This document shows, in pieces, positions 24,872 to 32,669 of a stretch of 64,000 nucleotides of DNA. A program made the translations under genes and the position numbers. The notes beneath the pieces were generated by a model. It saw only the letters and a list, made by a program, of their open reading frames with translations. It was not told where the DNA came from and did not search any database. Position 1 is the stretch's first letter. Each line of letters starts with the position of its first letter. The stretch covers positions 186,001-250,000 of the forward strand of contig CAZICM010000005.1 of NCBI GenBank assembly GCA_964537685.1, in the 5' to 3' direction. This stretch comes from CAZICM01 sp964537685. GTDB taxonomy: Bacteria; Myxococcota_A; Polyangia; Polyangiales; Polyangiaceae.

Positions 24872-24943
24872 GCGCGGGTATCTTTTCTAAAACTCGACAG
24901 TATACAAATACATTTTTATTAAATTGGAACGGACCCATACAAC

Positions 24944-26191
24944 ATGATTGAATTCACTCTCACATCTCAGCAGAAAGAGCTCAAAGAAGGATTAAACCAG
25001 CTTGGGCGCTATGTAATCCGGCCGATGAGCCTGGAGATGGATCGCAATAAAGAAGTGCCGGAGACCTTTCTTAGGAATTTTATTTCATTGGCGAAGGGAT
25101 TTCGATCGGATGATGTGGCCGATTACACGGATTCGGCGGCGGCCGAGGAAAAGGCCGCGAAGATTAAGGAGCACGATCCTTCAAAGCCTTCGCAAAAGAA
25201 TCGTTCGGCGGCTGTGGGCGCTGAAGAGCTGGCTTGGGCAGACGCTGCAATGCTTTTGTGTGTGCCGGGGCCTGGGCTCGGCGGGCCGCCTATCCGGGCA
25301 ACGGGTACGTCCGAACAAAAGAAGCGTTTTTTTAGTATTTTTAAGGATATGGATAAAGGTCCGCTGCGCTGGGGAGCCTATGGTTTAACCGAGCCCAATG
25401 CGGGCAGTGATGTGGCTGGAATACGAACGAGTTGCAAAAAAGATGGATCGGATTGGATATTAAATGGCCGCAAGTGTTACATCACGAATGGGGCTCGGGC
25501 GAGTTGGACGGTGATTTTTGCGACGATCGATCCGGGTCTTGGGCGGGCTGGGCACCGGGCATTTGTGGTTGAGCAGGGGACGCCTGGGTTTTCGGTGGGG
25601 AAGATTGAAGAGAAGATGGGGCTTCGGGCGAATGAGACGGCGGAGCTTGTGCTCGAGGATTGCCGTGTGTCCGGGGAGAATTTGTTGGGTGGTGAAGAGG
25701 CGTATGAGCGGGCCGCCGGTGGTTTTATGACGGCGATGAAGACGTTTGATAATACGCGGCCATTGGTTGCGGCGATGGCGGTGGGTATTGGGCGGGCCGC
25801 GTATGAGTACGCGCGGGATTTTGTAAAAAACAATTATGTGCTTTCGAGGCCGATTCCCCGTTATGCGGCGATTGCGGAGCGGCTTTCAAAGGTGGCGCGG
25901 AGGCTCGAGGCGGCGCGTTCGTTGGTGTACCGGGCGACGTATATGGCGGATATGAATATTCCTAATGCCAAGGAGGCGAGTATGTCGAAGGCCGCGGCGG
26001 GTCAGGCGGCGATTTGGGCATGTATTGAGGCGATTGAGATTTGTGGTGCGCATGGTTCGCTTCAGACGGAGCATGCGCTGCTGGAGAAGTGGTTTAGGGA
26101 TATTAAGGTTTATGATATTTTTGAGGGGACGGGGAATATTCAGCGGGTGGTGATTTCAAAGCGAATTTTATCGGATTTGAAAGCGTTTTAA
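24944..26191 (+). CDS. Acyl-CoA dehydrogenase
   Basis: FAD enzyme of 415 residues that introduces the alpha-beta double bond into an acyl-CoA and passes electrons to ETF. Visible: GAYGLTEPNAGSDVAGIRTSC (flavin and substrate contact), WILNGRKCYITNGARA, EKMGLRANETAELVLEDCRV, LSRPIPRYAAIAERL and the catalytic-base segment VYDIFEGTGNIQR near residue 398. It follows a related gene that lacks this base, suggesting a heteromeric enzyme. The coding strand in the second half is unusually G/T-rich. It ends 22 bp from the convergent Cys-rich lipoprotein gene, across a run of T/A repeats. Substrate chain length cannot be read from sequence. Confidence 0.92.
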   Translation: MIEFTLTSQQKELKEGLNQLGRYVIRPMSLEMDRNKEVPETFLRNFISLAKGFRSDDVADYTDSAAAEEKAAKIKEHDPSKPSQKNRSAAVGAEELAWADAAMLLCVPGPGLGGPPIRATGTSEQKKRFFSIFKDMDKGPLRWGAYGLTEPNAGSDVAGIRTSCKKDGSDWILNGRKCYITNGARASWTVIFATIDPGLGRAGHRAFVVEQGTPGFSVGKIEEKMGLRANETAELVLEDCRVSGENLLGGEEAYERAAGGFMTAMKTFDNTRPLVAAMAVGIGRAAYEYARDFVKNNYVLSRPIPRYAAIAERLSKVARRLEAARSLVYRATYMADMNIPNAKEASMSKAAAGQAAIWACIEAIEICGAHGSLQTEHALLEKWFRDIKVYDIFEGTGNIQRVVISKRILSDLKAF

Positions 26192-26220
26192 TATTTTTAA
26201 TATTTTTAATATTTTAATTA
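26189..26220. repeat. A/T-only tandem repeat between convergent stops
   Basis: A stretch containing three copies of a TTTTTAATA-like unit (TAATATTTTTAATATTTTTAATATTTTAATTA) fills the 22 bp between two convergent genes and overlaps both stop codons. It may help end transcription in both directions. Confidence 0.6.
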
Positions 26221-27677
26221 CATGTGTTTTGGCCGGTGCAGGTCTTTCCGTTGGGGCAGCAGGTCACGCCGTCGTTGCACCGTTGCCCCGAGGGGCAGCA
26301 CTGCATCATGCTGCTTGGATTGCAATCATGCCCGGTTGTGCAGCAGTTCGTGCCGCAAACCTTGTTGGCCTTGGCGCAGCACGCACCTCCAGCACAATTG
26401 TCATCGGCATTGGGGCAGCAGTTCGAGCCGCAGGTCTTGCTTCCCGCGGGACAGCAAACATTTCCCATCGCACAAACATCGTCGGCATTTGTGCAGCACT
26501 TCGTACCGCAAAGCATGGTACCGCAGCAGTTGTTGGCACCGTCGCATAGATCCGTCGGGTTAGGACAGCAGGTTGCGCCGCATCCTTGGCCGCTCGCGCA
26601 GCACATGCCGGTCACGCAGTATTCCGCGCCTACACTGCTATCGCAGCAGTTTCCGCTGCAACATTTGCCATTCGCGACCTCAGTACAGCTATCTCCCTCG
26701 GCCTTGTTCGACATGGTGGGATTGCCATTCATACAGCCTTGAACCATGCAATCCGTCGGGTCTATATCGGCTGGTATGTCTGAATTGTTATTGACTACCG
26801 TCGTATTGCCCGCTCCATCGCAGGCCAATGCTTTGCAATTGCCCAGCGTGCCATCATCTCCAGCCGCTGTTCCATTGGATTTGGGCTGCAATGTGCATGT
26901 GCCGCTCTTGCAGACGCTATCGTTGTAACAAATACCCGTCGATGCCAAACACATCATATCCTGATTGGCATTCATTTGGCCTACGTTGCCACTTGCAAGA
27001 CAAATCTCTTGTTTGCAAATATCTCCGGTCTGCACCGGCATTTCTGCTGCATCCCCAACCGTAGCTACATTGCCATTTGCATCGCATTCATCTTGCACAC
27101 AATCAGTTTGGCTGTCATCCTTAATCACTTTGCCAACATCAAACGTGTATTCACACGAGTCAGCCGGGCAAGTCACGATCTGGCACTGTGTTGGCGCCGG
27201 GCATTTGCCCGGATCCTTATTACAGCCTTCGCAGAGCCCCTTAAGACACGAAAGGCCATTACCGCACTGCGTGCCATCAGGCGCGGCCGTCGTCTGCTTT
27301 ATCCCGGCGCTGCACGACTCAATTGTGCATTCATCATTATCCGGCACCAAATCCGTGTCGTCCGGCAATACGGTCGGCTTTCCGCCTTTGCATACGTTCT
27401 TTTGGCAATCGCCTATCGCCGCACCCGTGGTGACTTCTGTATCGTCCGGCTTGATCTGCACTTCGCATTTGCCACTCTTGCACGAATAACTCGTGCAATC
27501 GGTGGGCGGTGCACAATCCGAGTCAATTGCACACTCGGGTATGACGACTTGACCGCTTGAGCTGGAAGAGCTGCTGTTTGGCTGCCCTGCAAGCTCGCCC
27601 TCGGTCTGCAGGCCGCAGCCGAGGTATGCCATGGTTAATCCTGTTCCAAGCCCTATCGCCGCTAAGTAAGAACGCAT
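26214..27677 (-). CDS. Cysteine-dense repeat lipoprotein, copy B
   Basis: A 487-residue paralogue of the lipoprotein at 16606-18009. The signal peptide (MRSYLAAIGLGTGLTMAYLGC) and linker (NSSSSSSSGQ) differ from copy A, but the mature region matches it over long stretches, for example KPDDTEVTTGAAIGDCQK, GNVATVGD and LQPKSNGTAAGDDG. The C-terminal array holds about one more CC module than copy A (CCTNADDVCAMGNVCC, CCPNADDNCAGGACC), then the same final segment (CCTTGHDCNPSSMMQCC). It stands alone, without the kinase and TPR genes of copy A. Disulfide-rich surface protein, function unknown. Confidence 0.78.
   Translation of the reverse strand: MRSYLAAIGLGTGLTMAYLGCGLQTEGELAGQPNSSSSSSSGQVVIPECAIDSDCAPPTDCTSYSCKSGKCEVQIKPDDTEVTTGAAIGDCQKNVCKGGKPTVLPDDTDLVPDNDECTIESCSAGIKQTTAAPDGTQCGNGLSCLKGLCEGCNKDPGKCPAPTQCQIVTCPADSCEYTFDVGKVIKDDSQTDCVQDECDANGNVATVGDAAEMPVQTGDICKQEICLASGNVGQMNANQDMMCLASTGICYNDSVCKSGTCTLQPKSNGTAAGDDGTLGNCKALACDGAGNTTVVNNNSDIPADIDPTDCMVQGCMNGNPTMSNKAEGDSCTEVANGKCCSGNCCDSSVGAEYCVTGMCCASGQGCGATCCPNPTDLCDGANNCCGTMLCGTKCCTNADDVCAMGNVCCPAGSKTCGSNCCPNADDNCAGGACCAKANKVCGTNCCTTGHDCNPSSMMQCCPSGQRCNDGVTCCPNGKTCTGQNTCN
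26225..27540 (-). repeat. Dispersed direct repeat, copy B (with 16617-17880)
   Basis: Same-orientation counterpart of the repeat at 16617-17880, about 9.6 kb away. Near-identical blocks alternate with diverged ones. Recombination between the two copies could delete or duplicate the 10 kb between them, which includes rplM-rpsI. Confidence 0.72.
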
Positions 27678-27780
27678 GTGCGCAGACTACGTTCTCTTTG
27701 CGCCACCGTAAACGAAAGCTTTTCTCTGCGAATAGTCCGGTGGATTATATGACGGGCTATACTGAAGTATTTTGATCGTA

Positions 27781-27869
<89 letters not shown>

Positions 27870-27917
27870 CGGCATTTAATTTGAATTTATTTTTTAAAGA
27901 ACGGGCACTGCTTCCGG

Positions 27918-28004
27918 CGGAGAGAGCGGGATTCGAACCCGCGGTACCCTTGCAGGTACACCTGATTTCGAATCAGGCACCTTCGGCCTCTCGGTCATCT
28001 CTCC
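27918..28004 (-). tRNA. tRNA-Ser (CGA)
   Basis: Minus-strand cloverleaf with acceptor GGAGAGA/TCTCTCC and discriminator G. The anticodon stem CCTGA/TCAGG carries CGA in the loop TTCGAAA, the variable arm is long (GTACCTGCAAGGGTACC), and the T arm is the same as in the neighbouring tRNA-Ser. The 3' CCA is not encoded (CCG follows). It lies 48 bp upstream of the GGA tRNA; the two probably share a transcript. Confidence 0.96.
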
Positions 28005-28097
28005 GCGGGCGACAATGGCAAAGCTTGCCCGGACGGTCAAGTGTCCGTTCGAGATTCGGAAGAACGCGCGCCGAAATCCAGGCTAAAGGGGCTGTTT

Positions 28098-28838
28098 ATG
28101 TCGAGCACCGCGCGGAGCCGTCCGCTTTGCTTCACCCAGGTTTGGATTTGGGTCGTCATTCTTTCAGCGCTGCTGTCATGCGCGGCCAAGGCCGGCGCAG
28201 AAACCAGCACAAGCACCACAAGCACCAAAACATCGCCTGTGCTGCTCGATGTCGATGCAGCGCTCGGGCTGTTTATAAGGCTCAACGATCATCCTTACAT
28301 GGATATGCGGGGGCGCACGGGTCTCTCCGCGGGAGGCGGTTTTTTCTTTGCGCCCCTTTCATCGTTTGCGCTTGGTTTTCACTACGAGCATGCGAACGCG
28401 GGCAGCGATGCCTTTGCAGGAGAAGGTCCGAATAGCCAGCGGGTTCTTCGCGGAATGCATACGCTTTTTCTCGATGCGCGGGTTCATCCGCTTAGGCGGC
28501 CTTCTTATGCGCTGACCTTTGATCTTGGGCTTGGTCTGGGATGGCAGTATGCGAGCGCCGCCGGCACGGCCGATCTGGGCGGGCTGGGACGCGATGTGAG
28601 GATTTTTCTGTGCGATGCAAAAGACACAAAATCCTTGGGATTTAGAGCGGCTTTGGGCACTGAAATTCCGCTTCGGGGCGGGCTGTTCGCAACGGCTCAA
28701 GCCTCGGTAACGACGATGCGTTTTAGCGGGGAGCTCATCAACAATTGCGCGCCTGGAGCTGGAACGACGACGGCGCTCACACTGCGCGCCGGTTTTATGT
28801 ACCGCTTCGATTTGTCTGAAGTGTTTGTGAACCGCTGA
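28098..28838 (+). CDS. Predicted exported beta-barrel protein
   Basis: A 246-residue protein started at the ATG of MSSTARSRPLC, preceded by AAGGGG; a GTG 19 codons upstream is possible. A signal peptide (FTQVWIWVVILSALLSCAAKAGAE) is followed by a Thr/Ser spacer (TSTSTTSTKTS) and then about 190 residues of alternating strands (GGGFFFAPLSSFALGFHYEH, THTLFLDARVHP, YALTFDLGLGLGWQYA, LGFRAALGTEIPLRG, GLFATAQASVTTMRF, TALTLRAGFMYRFDLSEVF), the pattern of an outer-membrane barrel. Two cysteines in the barrel may pair. Its stop codon directly abuts the convergent guaB stop with no gap. Function unknown. Confidence 0.72.
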   Translation: MSSTARSRPLCFTQVWIWVVILSALLSCAAKAGAETSTSTTSTKTSPVLLDVDAALGLFIRLNDHPYMDMRGRTGLSAGGGFFFAPLSSFALGFHYEHANAGSDAFAGEGPNSQRVLRGMHTLFLDARVHPLRRPSYALTFDLGLGLGWQYASAAGTADLGGLGRDVRIFLCDAKDTKSLGFRAALGTEIPLRGGLFATAQASVTTMRFSGELINNCAPGAGTTTALTLRAGFMYRFDLSEVFVNR

Positions 28839-30290
28839 TTATTGCTGGCGGTAGTTCGGCGCTTCTTCCGTGATGATTACATCGTGCACATGGCTCTCGC
28901 GCAGGCCCTGCGATGTCGCCCGCACAAAACGAGCCTTCCTTCGCAATTCTGAAATCGTCGCCGAGCCTGTGTAGCCCATGCCGGCGCGCAGCCCGCCCAC
29001 GAGCTGATACACAATCGACAGGATGGAGCCGCGGTAGGGCACGCGGCCTTCAATGCCTTCGGGAACAAGCTTTTCGTCGTCCGCGCCGCTTTGGCCATAA
29101 CGGTCTTTGGAGCCTTTGCGCATCGCGCCGATCGAGCCCATCCCGCGATACACCTTGTACGAACGGCCTTGATACAAAACCAAATTGCCAGGCGATTCAT
29201 CGGTGCCCGCGAAAAGCGAACCGATCATCACACTCGCCGCTCCCGCCGCGATGGCTTTGGTTACGTCGCCCGAATATTTGATCCCGCCGTCGGCGATTAC
29301 CGGAATGCCATAGCGATCGGCGGCGCGGGAACAGTCGGATACGGCCGTGATTTGTGGCACGCCTACGCCGGCCACGACTCTTGTGGTGCAAATACTTCCG
29401 GGCCCGATGCCCACTTTCACCGCATCCGCACCCGCATCGATCAGCGCGAGCACGGCTTCGGCCGTTGCCACATTTCCCGCAATCACATCGACGGAATGCT
29501 TCTTTTTCACATGCTTGACGAGATCGATCACGCCGCGCGAATGCCCATGCGCCGTGTCCACCACGATCACATCCACACCCGCTGAAATAAGGGCTTCGGT
29601 GCGCTCCGCGCTGTCCGCTCCGGGACCTATGGCCGCCCCGACCCGAAGCCGCCCATGCTCGTCCTTGACCGCCAATGGATTGCGATCGGCTTGCAGCAAG
29701 TCTTTGATCGTGATGAGTCCCGCGAGTTTTCCGCCCTCAACCACGAGCAGTTTTTCTATGCGGTGTTTGTGCAGGAGCTCCTTGGCGCGCTCGTTGTCGA
29801 CGCCGGGAGGCACCGTCACCAGCTCTTTGGTCATCAGCGCGCGCACGGGCTGATCCAAATTCTTTTCAAAGCGGATATCGCGCGCCGTCAAAATACCAAC
29901 CGGCTTCTCTCCCTCGACCACAGGCACGCCGCTGATGGTGTGCTCGTTCATCACGTCGAGCGCCTCCCGTAGCGACTGATCGGGCCTCACCGTTACCGGC
30001 GAGCTGATCATCCCGCTCTCGGCGCGCTTCACTTGTTCGACTTCTCTCGCCTGATCGGCGGGCGGCATATTTTTGTGGAGAATGCCAATACCGCCCGCGC
30101 GCGCCATCGCAATGGCCATACGCCCTTCCGTCACGGAATCCATCGCGGCGCTGAGCAGCGGAATATTGAGGCGAATGCTTTTGGTTAGATGCGTGCGCAC
30201 ATCCACTTGAGCGGGCAAAACCTCGCTGTAAGCGGGCACCAAAAGCACATCGTCAAAGGTTAGGCATTCGCGGAGCTGATCGTCGAGCAT
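28839..30290 (-). CDS. guaB: Inosine-5'-monophosphate dehydrogenase
   Basis: Rate-limiting step of guanine nucleotide synthesis: oxidises IMP to XMP with NAD+. The 483 residues give the usual bacterial length (about 485). The TIM barrel starts LTFDDVLLVPAYSEV; two CBS domains are inserted at about 93-205 (GMISSPVTVRP, MTKELVTVPPG). The catalytic loop GIGPGSICTTR places the nucleophile at Cys301, followed by IADGGIKYSGD, GSLFAGTDESPG and the flap RYGQSGADDEKLVPEGIEG. guaA is not adjacent. It shares its strand with the ThiF/nitroreductase gene 60 bp upstream. Confidence 0.97.
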   Translation of the reverse strand: MLDDQLRECLTFDDVLLVPAYSEVLPAQVDVRTHLTKSIRLNIPLLSAAMDSVTEGRMAIAMARAGGIGILHKNMPPADQAREVEQVKRAESGMISSPVTVRPDQSLREALDVMNEHTISGVPVVEGEKPVGILTARDIRFEKNLDQPVRALMTKELVTVPPGVDNERAKELLHKHRIEKLLVVEGGKLAGLITIKDLLQADRNPLAVKDEHGRLRVGAAIGPGADSAERTEALISAGVDVIVVDTAHGHSRGVIDLVKHVKKKHSVDVIAGNVATAEAVLALIDAGADAVKVGIGPGSICTTRVVAGVGVPQITAVSDCSRAADRYGIPVIADGGIKYSGDVTKAIAAGAASVMIGSLFAGTDESPGNLVLYQGRSYKVYRGMGSIGAMRKGSKDRYGQSGADDEKLVPEGIEGRVPYRGSILSIVYQLVGGLRAGMGYTGSATISELRRKARFVRATSQGLRESHVHDVIITEEAPNYRQQ

Positions 30291-30350
30291 AGGTCACCCA
30301 GGGCGCGCGCCTTAACAGAACCGCGAAGCGCGCGCTACGGGCGAGCCGGG

Positions 30351-32669
30351 CTATTCGAAAACCAGCACGTCTTCCACGGGCCTGCGCAGCGAACGAATCG
30401 CAGGCGTGGCATCGGTCAGCGCCAGCCTGAACAGAAGCATTTCGGTCTCCCGCGCGGGATCGCTTCCAAATAGCTTCTGCAGGCGTATCCGGAGCTCGGC
30501 GAGCTTCTTGGCTTCATCGGCGGAAAGCCCTTCGCCTCCGCCTTTCTCCAGACGCGCGAGCAAATACAAAAGCGCCGACATGGGATGCATTGCAAGCCCA
30601 TGATGCGCGGCGCTAAGCCACACCCGCTCCATCGCCCGCCCCCCGCGCACATAAGCCTCGATTCCAAGGCCCGGAACGGCCACCAAAGCCACGGCGCCTG
30701 CCGACGCGATCATGTCCCGCGACAGCTTTTCGATTCCCCGGCCGCCGCCCACGCGCCTCAGCACCTCCATCCCGGCCCACGACATTGCCAGCTTTAGCCC
30801 GGCAAATTCCACGGTGGACAACTCCATCGTCGCCACATCGACGCCGTCCCGCGTTTTCTCGACCTCTTCGCGGGTCCAGCGAATTTCATGCGTGAGCTCG
30901 TGATGCATTCGCTCGGAGAAATACATAATCCGATCGGTGCCACCGATAATGGCCGCGGCCTCATCCAATTGTTCTGGGCTGCTGATCACCCAAAGCTGGC
31001 CTCCCGCAGCCGAAGCGGCCTTTGCAAGATCGTCCAGAATATTGCGGGGTATTTCTTTGCGCGGCCCCCGGAGCCGGTTGCTCATCCGCTTTGCAATTTG
31101 ATCGGCAAGCACGACATCCGAATGACTTGGCTCTCCTCCAGGATTTATTTGGATATCGCATACAATGCTTTCGCTGCCCGGCACAGGAAACATCGTCAAA
31201 TTGGTAACATATCCCATTGCTTTGGCCGCCAGATCCATATTTTCGATGGCGGAGCCCAGAGCCGCATAGCTTGCATATTTGCGGAAATCCAAAAACACCC
31301 AAGCCCGGCTTTCATCGAGCTCACATCTGATCGTATTGCCCCGGGCAATGAATTTCCAAGGCTGCACATTTCCAGCCGATGGAGCGAGCGTTCCACAGGT
31401 GACGATCTCGCGGATTTCTTCGTGTGAAATAGCCCGGGACGCGCCGCCCGCGCGGGGTTTGAGCGAAATATTGGGCTCTTGCGAAGGCATTCTCCGGAGC
31501 ACTTCATCCAGAGAGCGATCGGCCGAGAGCGGCACATTCGCGCCGTCTTTCACAATGGATTCCAAATCGACAAAAAAGCGTCCCGAACCGCGAAAGGTAT
31601 CCAATAGAATTCGCCGGGCGCTGTCGGTCGTCAGCGCGCCGCCCAATGCAACGCCCGAAGCCAATTGAGGCCAAGAAGCGAGCGACTGTTCAATTTCCAA
31701 AATGGACGAGCGCATTCGAAGGGATACCGTTTCCACACCCAGAAGGCGCAGCACATAAGGCGCCTTGTCGCGCGACGATAGCCCTTTAAGCTGCGAAGCC
31801 CTTACGCCTTCGAGCAATCCGTGCAAAATGGGCCGTTCGGGTTCTAAATCAAAACGTTCAACATCGAGCATTCCGCGTTCATTGGTCTCCATCATAATCG
31901 GAATGTGAAATTCCTTTGCCCGCTCCCGGATAAATACTTTGATAAATAAATCATCGCATTCTTCTACAATTAAATCGAGTTTTCCGCCCTGCGTTAAAAA
32001 CTCGTCCGTATTGGTTTCATCGAGGCCGCGATTGTATATCGTAATATCGAGATAAGGATCGATCTCAAACATCTCGCGCGCGGCGATAACGGTTTTATTG
32101 ATACCTAGGTGATAGACGGGCGTGCGCAGCCTATTCATATTGGACAGGGAAAGCTCGTCGTGATCGGCCAGCCTAAAGACCGTGCCCACGCTCTCCAATA
32201 CCAGCGTCACCGCGCTCGAAAGCCCTACCGAAAGGCCGACAACGCCTATCTTTGCCCGGCTCAATTTTTCTTGCTCGTCGGGCGTTATTTTATAACGATT
32301 GCGCGAACTGCGAAGCTCCCGGTATTGCTCCTGGGGAAGTACATGCACGAGCCTTCGGGTCCAGGGATAATATACCCACGTCCCATAGTTATGAGCCGGA
32401 GTTCCCTGTAACAATTCGTTCGCAAATTTATCCAATTCGGTGCGATTCATCTTCACGAAGGCCATGCGCACCGATGCGAGCTCGCGCAATTGTTCGAGCA
32501 GCGTGTCGTGCACATCCAAGACTTCGCCGCGTGAAATAAGGTCGGACAGTGCCCGGCGCTGCTCAGCATCGGCCGCATTGAATAAAATTGGCCGATACTC
32601 CGTTCGGGATGCTGTCGCCTGTTCGATTTGCTTTAGCGTGGATTCGAAGGTATTGGCTTGGAGCTTCAT
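30351..32669 (-). CDS. ThiF/E1-like domain fused to nitroreductase domain (Rv1355c-like)
   Basis: A 772-residue cytosolic protein. An N-terminal region of about 130 residues precedes a ThiF/E1-type adenylation domain at about 135-345: IGVVGLSVGLSSA (a degenerate Rossmann GxGxxG), LADHDELSLSNMNRL (ATP-binding Asp and Asn/Arg), DLIVEECDD. No CxxC zinc site is visible. From about 415 to the end lies an FMN-nitroreductase-like domain (CGTLAPSAGNVQPWKF and RAMERVWLSAAHHGLAMHPM). This architecture matches what I recall as the uncharacterised Rv1355c family. E1 plus nitroreductase pairs occur in peptide modification pathways. Its ATG overlaps the stop of the PilZ/acyltransferase-like gene as ATGA, so the two are translated together. 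Substrate unknown. Confidence 0.82.
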   Translation of the reverse strand: MKLQANTFESTLKQIEQATASRTEYRPILFNAADAEQRRALSDLISRGEVLDVHDTLLEQLRELASVRMAFVKMNRTELDKFANELLQGTPAHNYGTWVYYPWTRRLVHVLPQEQYRELRSSRNRYKITPDEQEKLSRAKIGVVGLSVGLSSAVTLVLESVGTVFRLADHDELSLSNMNRLRTPVYHLGINKTVIAAREMFEIDPYLDITIYNRGLDETNTDEFLTQGGKLDLIVEECDDLFIKVFIRERAKEFHIPIMMETNERGMLDVERFDLEPERPILHGLLEGVRASQLKGLSSRDKAPYVLRLLGVETVSLRMRSSILEIEQSLASWPQLASGVALGGALTTDSARRILLDTFRGSGRFFVDLESIVKDGANVPLSADRSLDEVLRRMPSQEPNISLKPRAGGASRAISHEEIREIVTCGTLAPSAGNVQPWKFIARGNTIRCELDESRAWVFLDFRKYASYAALGSAIENMDLAAKAMGYVTNLTMFPVPGSESIVCDIQINPGGEPSHSDVVLADQIAKRMSNRLRGPRKEIPRNILDDLAKAASAAGGQLWVISSPEQLDEAAAIIGGTDRIMYFSERMHHELTHEIRWTREEVEKTRDGVDVATMELSTVEFAGLKLAMSWAGMEVLRRVGGGRGIEKLSRDMIASAGAVALVAVPGLGIEAYVRGGRAMERVWLSAAHHGLAMHPMSALLYLLARLEKGGGEGLSADEAKKLAELRIRLQKLFGSDPARETEMLLFRLALTDATPAIRSLRRPVEDVLVFE

